Source of the DNA: Erwinia sp. 198
Lineage (GTDB): Bacteria; Pseudomonadota; Gammaproteobacteria; Enterobacterales; Enterobacteriaceae
DNA length: 64,000 nt
Assembly: GCF_003937915.1 (NCBI RefSeq)
Contig: NZ_RHUM01000011.1
Span: forward strand, 1 to 64,000
Reading direction: 5' to 3'
Of this stretch, positions 1-9,835 are shown piece by piece. The position numbers and the translations under genes were made by a program. A model generated the notes under the pieces. The model saw only the letters and a program-made list of their open reading frames with translations, searched no databases and had not been told where the DNA came from. Numbering within the stretch: position 1 is the first letter of the stretch; the number at the start of each line of letters is the position of its first letter.

Positions 1-288
1 GCCGACACCTTCGCCACCAAAAGCGATCTACAGGTGCTGACTGAACGCGCCGAAACCTTCGCTACCAAAAGCGATCTACAGGTGCTGACTGAACGCGCTG
101 ACACCTTCGCCACCAAAAGCGATCTACAGGTGCTGAATGAGCGTATGGAGACCTTTGCCACTAAAAGCGATATACAGGTGCTGAATGAGCGTATGGAGAC
201 CTTTGCCACTAAAAGCGACCTTCGCGAGCTGGCTATCCGGAGTGAAGCGTTTGCCACGCAGAAAAGCCTGATTGAGCTTAGCGCGCGT
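1..288 (+). repeat. 48-bp in-frame tandem repeat
   Basis: Six consecutive 48-bp units start at 1, 49, 97, 145, 193 and 241. The first five are close copies, and units 4 and 5 begin identically (atggagacctttgcc). The sixth is diverged and a seventh is barely recognisable. Each unit encodes 16 residues. The array runs off the left edge, so the copy number is unknown. Confidence 0.85.
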
Positions 289-456
289 GTGGATACGCTA
301 CCGACGCGTGAAGAGCTGGCGGTGGTCAGGAACGATCTGAATCTGATGCGGGCTGAGATGTATAAAGTGATAACCGGACAGACTAAGTGGCTGACGGCCT
401 GCATGTTTACGGTAGCGATCCTGAGTCTGACTGCTGCCAAGCTGATTTTTGTCTGA
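1..456 (+). CDS. Coiled-coil repeat protein with C-terminal membrane anchor (5' end outside window)
   Basis: The reading frame is open from base 1, so the gene starts before the window; the GTG at 34 lies inside a repeat and is not a convincing start. The visible part is six or seven 16-residue repeats of the type ADTFATKSDLQVLTER, with heptad-like spacing of hydrophobic residues typical of a coiled coil. They become degenerate towards a DxLPTREELAVVRND-type unit, followed by a roughly 20-residue hydrophobic segment (WLTACMFTVAILSLTAAKL) ending at the C-terminus. The topology suggests a tail-anchored membrane protein carrying a long coiled coil. The plan resembles XhlA-like or DUF1640-like coiled-coil proteins, but I do not recognise a specific family and assign no function. 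A hairpin terminator follows at 529. Confidence 0.6.
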   Translation, partial: ADTFATKSDLQVLTERAETFATKSDLQVLTERADTFATKSDLQVLNERMETFATKSDIQVLNERMETFATKSDLRELAIRSEAFATQKSLIELSARVDTLPTREELAVVRNDLNLMRAEMYKVITGQTKWLTACMFTVAILSLTAAKLIFV

Positions 457-528
457 CGGAGCGGACGCAAAGCTGAGGTTTTTTGCAGGAGTGGCGGTGA
501 TGTCGAAATCGTTATGAAGAAATAAATA

Positions 529-557
529 ACGGACGGCATCCTGCCGTCCGTGTTTTT
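529..557 (+). terminator. Rho-independent terminator between the coiled-coil gene and gcd
   Basis: A perfect 10-bp stem (ACGGACGGCA at 529-538, TGCCGTCCGT at 542-551) with a 3-base loop is followed by a T-run on the plus strand. It lies between two convergent genes, so it can also stop minus-strand transcription from gcd, though the U-run on that side is interrupted. Confidence 0.8.
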
Positions 558-569
558 ATTACATCACGA

Positions 570-2939
570 TTACTTCAGGCGCCAGGCGACAACGCTGTCC
601 CCAGCTTTGGTGCCGAGCGAACCGTGACCGCCAGCGGCGATAATCACATACTGCTTGTTATCCGCGCCCATATAGGTGGCTGGCGTTGCCTGACCACCTG
701 CCGGCAGCTCGGTTTGCCACAGTAGTTCACCCGTATTGATGTCGTAAGCGCGGAAGAAATTATCCGCCGTCGCGCCATGGAACACCAGATCGCCCGCCGT
801 CGTCAGCGGCCCACCGTGCGCCACCATGCCCATCGGGAAACCAATCGGGAAGCGGCCCGGCAGGAAGGTGGTTTTCAGGTTTTTGGTAGTCCCCACACGA
901 CGTAACCATTCGGTTTTACCGGTAGTCAGATCGACGCCCACCATACGACCCCAGGGCGGGGCAATGCACGGGATCCCCAGGCTGGAGGCGAACTGCTGAA
1001 TATGGATCGCGTAATCCCCTTCAAAGTTCTCGTTCCAGTATGGCGTGCCGTCTTTAGTAAACAGACGTTTGTTTTCCGTTTCCGGGGTACGCTTGATCAG
1101 GTTGTACTTGTAAGCCAGACGTACCGGCGAAGCGATCAGAATTTGACGTTCCGGATCGATGGCCACCGAGCCCCAGTTAAATACGCCGATATTTCCGGGG
1201 AAGACAATGGTGCCCGCTTCGGTAGAAGGCGTCCACGGGTTGCCGTCATAGCGCATAGATTTAAATTCGATGCGGCAGGCCATCTGATCGAACGGCGTCA
1301 GCCCCCACATCGACTTCTCTTTCAGCGGATCCGGGATAAAGTTCAGCGCCGAAACGGGCTGCGTCGGCGAAAACTTCTCGCCCTGCACGCCGCCTGTAGT
1401 AGAAACATCTACCTGATTAACAGGATAGACGGCCTGACCGGTCAACCGGTTCAGTACAAACAGGTTGCCGGTTTTGGTTGGCAGGATCACCACTGGCTGA
1501 CGGCTGCCCTGATAGTCGATATCCAGCAGCGAAGGCTGGGAAGGATTATCACGATCCCACAGGTCGTTTTTGGATGACTGGAAGCGCCACTTAAAGGCAC
1601 CGGTTTTTAAATCCAGCGCTACCAGGGTATCGCGGAACTTCTCTGTATTGCTGTTAGCGTCGCGGCGATTGCCCAGCTCGTCTGGCGATGCGTTGCCGAA
1701 CGGCACATACACCAGGCCATTTTTCAGATCGGCGCTCAGCGTAGCCCACGCAACCGGCGTGTCCTGAGGATAGGTCTGGCCTGCCGACAGCGGCTGCGTC
1801 TGCTGTGGATTAGCCGGATCGAAGTTCCAGATAAGGCGACCGCTGGTGACGTCATATGCACGAATAACGCCGGATGGATTACCGCTGTTAAAGCCGTTAT
1901 CCATTACCGAGCCACCAACGATCACCAGATTACCTGCGACCAGCGGTGCAGCGGTCTGCATCAGCGCGTGTGGACGAATGTTGCCCATATTAGCACGCAA
2001 ATCAACGATGCCGTTTTCGCCAAAGTCAGCGCATGGCTTGCCGCTGTCCGCATCCAGCGCGATCAGCTTAGCGTCGGTGGTCGCGTTAAAAATGCGCTTG
2101 CGACACATGGCCGGCGCGTCTGCTGCTGACGCTGGCTGTGCTTCTGGCGCATAGTAGCTGACGCCGCGACAGGTCTGATGCTGCTGCAGATAAGAACGAT
2201 CTTTCGCAGGCTGATATTTCCACTTCAGCTCGCCGGTTTCCGGATTCAGCGCGTGAACTTCATTATGCGGCGTACAGAAATAAACGGTGTTGTTCACCTT
2301 CAGCGGCGTGGCTTCAAAAGTGTACTCCGTCGCATCCTTTTCGGTGCGCAGATCGCCGGTATGATAGGTCCAGGCTATCTCCAGATTACTGACGTTATCC
2401 TTAGTGATCTGTTTCAGATCGGAGAAGCGCAGGCCGTTGCTGGTGCCACCGTAGGCCGTCCAGTCATTGCTCGCCACGGCGGTATCGACCGGGCTGCGTT
2501 TGTTGGTCAGCTTGCCTGCCTGCGGATAAGGGTCATAGAAAGCCAGACCGATAACGAGAGCGATAATAACGATAACTGTCGTGCCGAGAAAAGGATGGAA
2601 GCCGGCAGGTTTAGTCGCGCCCTGCGCTTTTGACAACGGGCGCACAATCCAGGGTAAAGCCAGCCAGACGCCAACCAGGCCAATAATGTCGCCGCGCGGG
2701 ATCCACTGCCACTTATCAAAACCAACTTCATAAATGGTCCAGGCGACCACCAGCCACATTAAAATTGCATAAATCGACAGCGCAATTTTTTTATTTTTAA
2801 ACAGCGCAATAGCCGTCAGCAGCAGGCCAATCGCCATTACCACATAGAATGACGACCCGCCTAACAGCAGCAGTTTCCCACCCATGTAAAGCATAGCAAT
2901 ACCGATGATTGCTATAACAATACTCGTTAGCTTTATCAT
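570..2939 (-). CDS. gcd: Membrane-bound PQQ-dependent glucose dehydrogenase
   Basis: Quinoprotein that oxidises glucose to gluconolactone in the periplasm and passes electrons to ubiquinone. The 789 residues match the usual length of about 796. The first ~130 residues hold about five hydrophobic helices that anchor the protein in the inner membrane. The remainder is an eight-bladed PQQ propeller with recognisable motifs (NDWTAYGGTSNGLRFS, ALNPETGELKWKYQP, WLRRVGTTKNLK, AAGGHGSLGTKAGDSVV near the C-terminus). It is a single-gene unit, with a terminator downstream and an AT-rich leader upstream. No pqq cofactor biosynthesis genes are in the window, so PQQ must come from elsewhere or be taken up. 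In plant-associated enterobacteria this enzyme underlies gluconic acid secretion and phosphate solubilisation (family knowledge). A paralogue of a chromosomal gcd is possible. Confidence 0.95.
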   Translation of the reverse strand: MIKLTSIVIAIIGIAMLYMGGKLLLLGGSSFYVVMAIGLLLTAIALFKNKKIALSIYAILMWLVVAWTIYEVGFDKWQWIPRGDIIGLVGVWLALPWIVRPLSKAQGATKPAGFHPFLGTTVIVIIALVIGLAFYDPYPQAGKLTNKRSPVDTAVASNDWTAYGGTSNGLRFSDLKQITKDNVSNLEIAWTYHTGDLRTEKDATEYTFEATPLKVNNTVYFCTPHNEVHALNPETGELKWKYQPAKDRSYLQQHQTCRGVSYYAPEAQPASAADAPAMCRKRIFNATTDAKLIALDADSGKPCADFGENGIVDLRANMGNIRPHALMQTAAPLVAGNLVIVGGSVMDNGFNSGNPSGVIRAYDVTSGRLIWNFDPANPQQTQPLSAGQTYPQDTPVAWATLSADLKNGLVYVPFGNASPDELGNRRDANSNTEKFRDTLVALDLKTGAFKWRFQSSKNDLWDRDNPSQPSLLDIDYQGSRQPVVILPTKTGNLFVLNRLTGQAVYPVNQVDVSTTGGVQGEKFSPTQPVSALNFIPDPLKEKSMWGLTPFDQMACRIEFKSMRYDGNPWTPSTEAGTIVFPGNIGVFNWGSVAIDPERQILIASPVRLAYKYNLIKRTPETENKRLFTKDGTPYWNENFEGDYAIHIQQFASSLGIPCIAPPWGRMVGVDLTTGKTEWLRRVGTTKNLKTTFLPGRFPIGFPMGMVAHGGPLTTAGDLVFHGATADNFFRAYDINTGELLWQTELPAGGQATPATYMGADNKQYVIIAAGGHGSLGTKAGDSVVAWRLK

Positions 2940-3083
2940 TTTCGTCTCTCGAATTAACCACAGGGATAGTTGATTTCAAATTACAATTCCGCAACTTAAA
3001 ATTAACCAAATTCAGTCAAAAAGAAAATACCATTTAATTAATGTATTTTAGGTGATAATTCAGGAGCGAAAGGATTATGTCGC

Positions 3084-3227
3084 GTACGCATTGCCGTCTG
3101 TATAAAACAGACATTTCAGTGAGGCGTTGCTGAGTGCATAAAGCCGGCATTTCAGATACAGGTTGCTGAGCGTACAAAGCAGGCATTCCGGGTACGCATT
3201 GCTGAATGCATAAAGCAGGCATTTATT
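3084..3227. repeat. Four copies of a 36-bp tandem repeat
   Basis: Four imperfect units follow each other with an exact 36-bp period: the core ggcat/gacat recurs at 3110, 3146, 3182 and 3218. Each unit contains TGCTGAgTGCATAAAGCA-like sequence, itself an imperfect palindrome centred on TGCA. On the minus strand the array is an open 62-codon frame with a 12-residue repeat (MPALCxQQxxxE), but I see no good ribosome site and doubt it is translated. It sits between gcd and the glycosyltransferase. Confidence 0.75.
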
Positions 3228-3338
3228 GCGTGGAAATTGTCAACGTCTGTTTATTGCGCATGCTGATTGAAAGGGGATAAGGCGGCGTTGTACAGACCGG
3301 GAGACTGAGCGTGCTCCCGGCGTTGTTTAAGGCTGAGG

Positions 3339-4490
3339 CTATTTACTGTAAAGCTTCTTCAGTCTGGCCTGATACGCTTCTACGTTATGCTCAGACTGGA
3401 TCCTGGCGATAGCCGCGTTGGCTTTATCGTGGATCTGCTCAGGATGGCGGATAATATCCTCAATAATGCTTTTCATACGGTCGACCGTTTTACGACGCAG
3501 GGCATCGCGATCTTGCAGAGAAGTAATGGCATAGTCACAATCGTCATTCAACGGATGGCTAATCAACCAGCCCGCCTCTTGCGGATTGATTTCCGGCAGC
3601 GCACGCACGTTAGTGGTGATCACAGGACAGCCGCAGGACTGCATCTCCAGCACGGAAAAACCATAGGTTTCAGCCCAGGTAGGCAGCAGGCCGACATCCG
3701 CTTTTTGCAGCAGCTGCATCACTTTATCATTCGGCATGGCGCTGTGATGCTCGAAAAGATCGTAGCGGGCAATGGTCGCTTCCGTCTCACGTGCAAACGC
3801 CGGATCGTCCTGATAAGGGCCGAAAGCGTAGTTGTTCGTTTTCTCAAGATCGCCTATCAGCGTAACTTTTATTTGTTCCGGCTGGATAGCGTTGGCGGCC
3901 AGCAGTTCGCCGAAGGCCTGGACGATTTCGCCACCGCCTTTGCGATAAAAGTCTTTGCCAATAAAAACAAAATGAACCGGGTCGGCGGCGTTACGAGCCG
4001 GTCGCTCGGTCATGTAGAGCTTTTGTGGCGGATGCATAACCACCATTTTTTCACGCAGCACGCGCGACAGCTCCGGACTGTCGTTGAACAGCTTCATTTC
4101 CATTTTATAGGCCGCGCCGGAAAGCGCGATCAGCGCTAAACAATTATTCGCTGTCAGCGCTGAAGAGAGCCGTTGCAGCTTTGCGCGGTTGTCCTCTTTG
4201 CTGCCGTTTTTAGGCGGCAGGATACGTGGCAGCTCGGTTTCAAACGTCGCCACCCATTTACGGTCGGTTATTGCTATCTCGTTGAAAACGTGAAAGACAT
4301 CAATGTTTTTTTTCTGCGAACCAACCAGCGGTCGAAACAGGAAAATTTTGTCTCTTTTAAGAAACTTCATGTTCAGAAGATTTATATAAGAATAAATGTT
4401 CTTGTTTTTGAAGTTCACATATTCCACGTCAGCATCAACAATTATCGTCCGTTTCTCCGGGTAGTTATCGTTAGATACGCCGACTCTCAT
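3339..4490 (-). CDS. Glycosyltransferase family 4 (GT-B fold)
   Basis: This predicted cytoplasmic enzyme transfers a sugar from a nucleotide-sugar donor; the acceptor is unknown. The C-terminal half has the group-1 signature: FVFIGKDFYRKGGGEIVQAF begins the donor domain, and LLPTWAETYGFSVLEMQSCGCPVI holds the E-x7-E type donor-binding motif, followed by TTNVRALPEIN. The N-terminal half is poorly conserved, as usual. Length (383 residues) is normal. A GAGGTGG ribosome site sits just upstream of the ATG. The gene stands alone, with no export, capsule or LPS genes nearby, and is flanked by an AT-rich 1-kb gap on one side and a tandem repeat on the other, which hints at acquisition by transfer. 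The substrate cannot be inferred. Confidence 0.85.
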   Translation of the reverse strand: MRVGVSNDNYPEKRTIIVDADVEYVNFKNKNIYSYINLLNMKFLKRDKIFLFRPLVGSQKKNIDVFHVFNEIAITDRKWVATFETELPRILPPKNGSKEDNRAKLQRLSSALTANNCLALIALSGAAYKMEMKLFNDSPELSRVLREKMVVMHPPQKLYMTERPARNAADPVHFVFIGKDFYRKGGGEIVQAFGELLAANAIQPEQIKVTLIGDLEKTNNYAFGPYQDDPAFARETEATIARYDLFEHHSAMPNDKVMQLLQKADVGLLPTWAETYGFSVLEMQSCGCPVITTNVRALPEINPQEAGWLISHPLNDDCDYAITSLQDRDALRRKTVDRMKSIIEDIIRHPEQIHDKANAAIARIQSEHNVEAYQARLKKLYSK

Positions 4491-6383
<1,893 letters not shown>

Positions 6384-6393
6384 CGGCAAATGC

Positions 6394-6420
6394 AAAGGCC
6401 CGAAGACGGCTCGGGCCTTT
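6394..6420. terminator. Bidirectional terminator between LysR gene and chemoreceptor gene
   Basis: A perfect 10-bp stem (AAAGGCCCGA at 6394-6403, TCGGGCCTTT at 6411-6420) with a 7-base loop, A-flanked on one side and T-flanked on the other, lies between convergent genes ending at 6383 and 6443. It can act in both directions. Confidence 0.88.
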
Positions 6421-6442
6421 AATTATTAACGCTTAAAACTGG

Positions 6443-8098
6443 TCAGAAGGCTTCCCAGTTATCCGTTGAGGCGCTCGCCAGCACCGGTAATTTCTGAGCC
6501 GTCACGCCAGAACGACGTGCTACCTCTTTCCTGCCGGCCAGGCGAAACACGGCTACCGCCTCGTTCAGGCGAGCGGCCTGCTCTTCCAGCGAGGCGGCGG
6601 CTGAAGAAGATTGCTCCACCAGCGCGGCGTTCTGCTGCGTCACCTGATCGAGTTCCGACACCGCGATGCCAACCTGACTGATGCCGCGGCTCTGCTCCTC
6701 AGAGGCGGAGGAAATCTCATCCATGATATCCCGCACCTGCTGTACCGAGCTGAGGATGCCGCTCATCGATTCTTCTGCCTGTCCCGCCAGTCGGGAGCCG
6801 CTGTCAACGCGGGCCGAGGATTCAGCAATCAGCGCGTTGATATCTTTCGCCGCTACGGCGCTGCGCTGCGCCAGGCTGCGAACTTCTCCCGCCACTACCG
6901 CAAAGCCGCGGCCGTTTTCGCCTGCGCGGGCGGCTTCTACCGCCGCGTTCAGCGCCAGAATATTGGTCTGGAAAGCGATACTTTCAATTACGCCGGTGAT
7001 TTCCGCGATTTTTTTAGAGCTTTCCTGCAGCCCAAAGATGCTTTTTATCACGCCGTCCACGATAGCGCCGCCCTTCTCCGCCGTTTGTGCAGCTGAAAGC
7101 GCCAGCTTCGCCGCCTGATGGGAATTGTCCGCGTTCTGCTTCACCGTGGCGGTGAGCTGTTCCATGCTGGCGGCGGTTTGCTCCAGCGAGGCCGCCTGCT
7201 CTTCCGTTCGGGATGAGAGATCGTTGTTGCCCGCCGCAATTTCGCTGACGCCGGTTAAAATCGTATCCGCGCCGTTGCGTACGTTGCCGACGGTTCTCAC
7301 CAACGACTGCTGCATGACCGCCAGACCGGAAAGCAGATGGCCCATCTCGTTACGGGCGCGCGCATCGACCGCGATTTGCTCTGTCAGATTGCCCTGCTCA
7401 ATAGCGTTGATATGCCCCAGCGCGCGTGCCAGCGGCTGGATCAGCACGCGTTTAATCACTGACCAGCTGACGATAACAGCGCTCAGCACCACCAGCAAAA
7501 TAGCGCCCATCAGCCACAGCATCTGCGTAAATACCTGTTTGCTTTCAGCGGAGGTGATCTTCGACAGCTGACCAACGGCGGCGCGCCAGCGATCGTAATC
7601 GCCCTGCATAATTTTCTGATTGCCGGCAACGTTAATGCTGAACAGGCCGGTCAAATCGCGGCGTGAAGCGATTTCCATCAGCTGATTAAGCTGTCCGGCA
7701 TATGCCTGATAGCTTTGCGCCAGCCTGCTGTTAAGAGTGGCATCGAGTCCGGGAAGAACCGGCCCGTTCTGGTAGTTATTGAAATCGCGATCGGCCAGCG
7801 CCAGCTGCGCTTTGCCGTGCGCGACCATACCGCTCACTATGCTGCTGGTCGGCCCCTCTTTTTGCAGCCAGATCACCACGCGGTTAACGTCCGCGCGCGC
7901 CGCGTTAAGTTCATACCAGGCATTGGTCAGCGCGGTCACCCGATCGCTGGCCTTCGAGGCGGTTTCGAAGCTCTCTTTATTGTGATGCAACGCGCTGAGG
8001 AAAAGAATGCCAGCGACAAGCTGTAGAGTGCCGAAGGCAACGATGGTGCTGAGCAAGAAAGAGGAGGTTTTGATTCGGGAAAAAACGGACATAGCCAC
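6443..8098 (-). CDS. Methyl-accepting chemotaxis protein, Tar/Tsr type
   Basis: Inner-membrane chemoreceptor of 551 residues. It has TM1 at about residues 12-35, a four-helix-bundle ligand domain of the Tar type to about residue 190, TM2 ([20 protein letters not shown]), a HAMP domain, and a long cytoplasmic coiled coil with the invariant hairpin tip ([20 protein letters not shown]). The last residues NWEAF match the C-terminal pentapeptide that tethers CheR and CheB, so it can be methylated without help. The ligand domain lacks motifs I could tie to aspartate or serine. No che genes are nearby, so it must join a chemotaxis array encoded elsewhere. An alternative start two codons downstream (MSVFSRIK) is equally plausible. 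Confidence 0.93.
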   Translation of the reverse strand: MAMSVFSRIKTSSFLLSTIVAFGTLQLVAGILFLSALHHNKESFETASKASDRVTALTNAWYELNAARADVNRVVIWLQKEGPTSSIVSGMVAHGKAQLALADRDFNNYQNGPVLPGLDATLNSRLAQSYQAYAGQLNQLMEIASRRDLTGLFSINVAGNQKIMQGDYDRWRAAVGQLSKITSAESKQVFTQMLWLMGAILLVVLSAVIVSWSVIKRVLIQPLARALGHINAIEQGNLTEQIAVDARARNEMGHLLSGLAVMQQSLVRTVGNVRNGADTILTGVSEIAAGNNDLSSRTEEQAASLEQTAASMEQLTATVKQNADNSHQAAKLALSAAQTAEKGGAIVDGVIKSIFGLQESSKKIAEITGVIESIAFQTNILALNAAVEAARAGENGRGFAVVAGEVRSLAQRSAVAAKDINALIAESSARVDSGSRLAGQAEESMSGILSSVQQVRDIMDEISSASEEQSRGISQVGIAVSELDQVTQQNAALVEQSSSAAASLEEQAARLNEAVAVFRLAGRKEVARRSGVTAQKLPVLASASTDNWEAF

Positions 8099-8196
8099 AC
8101 CTGATTATTGTTTCAGAAGTGGCTTATATCGGCAAAGTTACCGGTAACATTAGAAAAAAACGTGACTATTTATATTGATAGCTGAACAACTCTGCA

Positions 8197-8727
8197 TCAG
8201 CTGCGCTCGATTTTGCGCGCGGCTTCATCCAGCGCATCAATGATGTCGTGCAGCGTCTGCTGCGGCAGCTCCGCCTGGGAAAGGCGCATATTTAGCGCCA
8301 TACGCATATTATTAATGGCCCGCTCCACTTCCGGAATGCTGCGGTTATTGACGAGGATCGCCATCGAGCTGAGCCGGTTAATGATGTCATGCAGCGTTTC
8401 CTGCCCTTCTGCCAGCTGGCGTTCCCCTTCCTGGGTCAGGCTATAGGCCTTGCGCGCCGCCTGCGCATCACGGGATTCGATGCATTCCATCTCCTCCAAC
8501 AGCGTCAGGTTAGGATAAATAATGCCGGGACTGGGGCTGTATTCGCCTTTGGATAGTTCTTCAATCGTCTTAATCAGCTCGTAGCCGTGTGCGGCGCCCT
8601 GCGCGATAAAGTGCAGCAGCAGCAGGCGAACGTCGCTGGCGTCCAGCATCTTTTCGCGCCGTTTTCTCCGCGCGGCGCTGGCCGGGCCGCCTGATAAGTC
8701 GTGTTGAGAACCGTACTGTGATTTCAT
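8197..8727 (-). CDS. PadR-family regulator related to NfeR/YqjI, lacking the metal-binding tail
   Basis: Winged-helix repressor of 176 residues: DVRLLLLHFIAQGAAHGYEL is followed by PSPGIIYPNLTLLEEMECIE, the typical PadR recognition helix and wing, and the C-terminal half forms the dimerisation helices. The closest known arrangement is E. coli nfeR (yqjI), which represses nfeF (yqjH) and releases it in excess nickel. Here the partner flavoprotein gene lies directly upstream on the same strand instead of divergent. The E. coli protein starts with a long His/Cys-rich metal-binding segment; this one has only about 30 Arg/Ser/Gly-rich residues with a single His, so metal sensing of that kind is unlikely. 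Confidence 0.85.
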   Translation of the reverse strand: MKSQYGSQHDLSGGPASAARRKRREKMLDASDVRLLLLHFIAQGAAHGYELIKTIEELSKGEYSPSPGIIYPNLTLLEEMECIESRDAQAARKAYSLTQEGERQLAEGQETLHDIINRLSSMAILVNNRSIPEVERAINNMRMALNMRLSQAELPQQTLHDIIDALDEAARKIERS

Positions 8728-8790
8728 CGCCTGCCTGTGCCTGTTTGAAGGGGACGGATAGTAAGTTAGCCCCTGAAAAATACAACAACC

Positions 8791-9570
8791 CTACTTATCG
8801 TGCCAGTAAGCCACCGCGCGCACGAAATCAGCGTCGCGCTCGCGCTTGCCGATAAAGTAGTCGCTGAGCTGCTTCACCGCCGCGCCTTCGCCCGTCAGCC
8901 AGATAAAGTAGTCGTCCGCCGGTAAGACAACCTTATCCAGTTCGGCAATGAGCGAGCCGACGCCACCCTGCATTTTGCCGCTGCCCAGCCAGACGATTTC
9001 CACGTTTGGCGGATCGCCAAGATAGGCTTTGCCCTGCGCTGCGTCGGCAAAGGCATAAAGCTTCACCGGCCTGTCGCCAAGCGAACTCAGCCGCCGTTTA
9101 AACGCGGGCAGGCCTGTTTCATCGCAGACGTAAAGCTGGAAGGCGTACTCTTCCGGCACGATCAGCGAGCCGCGCGGGCCGCCGATGGCCAGCCTGTCGC
9201 CAGGATGCGCCGTAGTGGCCCAGTCGCTGGCTACGCCCGACTCGTGCAGATAAAAATCCAGCGTCAGCCTGTTTTTCTGCGCGTTAAAGTACAGCGGCGT
9301 GTAGTCACGTGCCAGCGGACGAATGCCGTCTTTCCAGACGATGCCCTCTTCCGTGACCTGAGGCAGATAAAGCTCGCCTGTGGCAGGATCCGGAAAAAAC
9401 ACCTTAACGTGATCGTCGAAGCCCGCCGAATTAAACCCGGCCAGCGCTTCGCCGCCGAACTCAATGCGGTAGAAGCTGTTGGCGATAAAAGTTTTCGCAA
9501 TCACTTCCACCGGACGAAAGCGCAGTTCATTTCTTACGCGACGGGGAGCGCGTCCCGTTATTTCGGTCAA
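8791..9570 (-). CDS. Siderophore-interacting FAD protein (NfeF/YqjH-like ferric reductase)
   Basis: Predicted cytoplasmic NAD(P)H-dependent flavoprotein that reduces ferric siderophores and releases iron. The 259 residues contain a ferredoxin-reductase-like FAD barrel with RDYTPLYF in the flavin-binding RxYT position, a DFYLHESGVASDWA segment followed by PGDRLAIGGPRGS, and a C-terminal nucleotide-binding half ending FVRAVAYWHDK (family consensus GYWRxG). The start is a TTG at 9570 with an excellent GGAGA ribosome site 7 bases upstream; no ATG is available nearby. It is transcribed before the PadR regulator, 63 bp apart, so the two probably form an autoregulated operon. A perfect ATATATC/GATATAT palindrome lies about 67 bp upstream of the start codon. 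Confidence 0.88.
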   Translation of the reverse strand: MTEITGRAPRRVRNELRFRPVEVIAKTFIANSFYRIEFGGEALAGFNSAGFDDHVKVFFPDPATGELYLPQVTEEGIVWKDGIRPLARDYTPLYFNAQKNRLTLDFYLHESGVASDWATTAHPGDRLAIGGPRGSLIVPEEYAFQLYVCDETGLPAFKRRLSSLGDRPVKLYAFADAAQGKAYLGDPPNVEIVWLGSGKMQGGVGSLIAELDKVVLPADDYFIWLTGEGAAVKQLSDYFIGKRERDADFVRAVAYWHDK

Positions 9571-9636
9571 AATAGTTCTCCTGACGGGAATTAGCCCGTA
9601 ATAGTAAACCGTCTCTGTTCTTATTGACGCAGGAAA

Positions 9637-9653
9637 ATATATCTATGATATAT
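9637..9653. promoter_or_regulatory. Candidate PadR operator upstream of the ferric reductase gene
   Basis: A perfect 17-bp palindrome, ATATATC-TAT-GATATAT, sits in the promoter region of the flavoprotein/PadR operon. It is the only such element here, and PadR proteins commonly bind AT-rich dyads, so autoregulation is the likely use. Binding is inferred, not seen. Confidence 0.6.
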
Positions 9654-9721
9654 CTTAACCGCAAGCGGATTTTTGCTCATCGTCTGACTGCCCGCACGAA
9701 TAGTCCCCGAGGCCCTCAGGC

Positions 9722-9757
9722 AAAAAAAAACCGCCGGGCAGAACGCCGGGCGGCTTG
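9722..9757 (-). terminator. Terminator of the sorbosone-type dehydrogenase operon
   Basis: On the minus strand a 9-bp stem with one mismatch (arms at 9731-9739 and 9745-9753, GC-rich) is followed by nine T residues (9722-9730). It is about 80 bp beyond the stop codon of the gene at 9836. Confidence 0.85.
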
Positions 9758-9835
9758 ATAGTGATGAAAAACTTAAAAGGGCGCGCCGACGTTTTTACAG
9801 CAAAACGATGGCAGTGACTGATAATACGCCTCGTG

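Noticed and set aside
1002-1577. 191-codon plus-strand frame opposite gcd
   Set aside because: It is an antisense shadow of a well-conserved gene in GC-rich DNA, with no domain of its own.
3034-3222. 62-codon frame reading through the 36-bp repeat (MPALC repeats)
   Set aside because: The protein repeat is a by-product of the 36-bp period. No convincing start signal.
3084-3227. CRISPR array
   Set aside because: The repeats are directly adjacent without unique spacers, and no cas gene is nearby.
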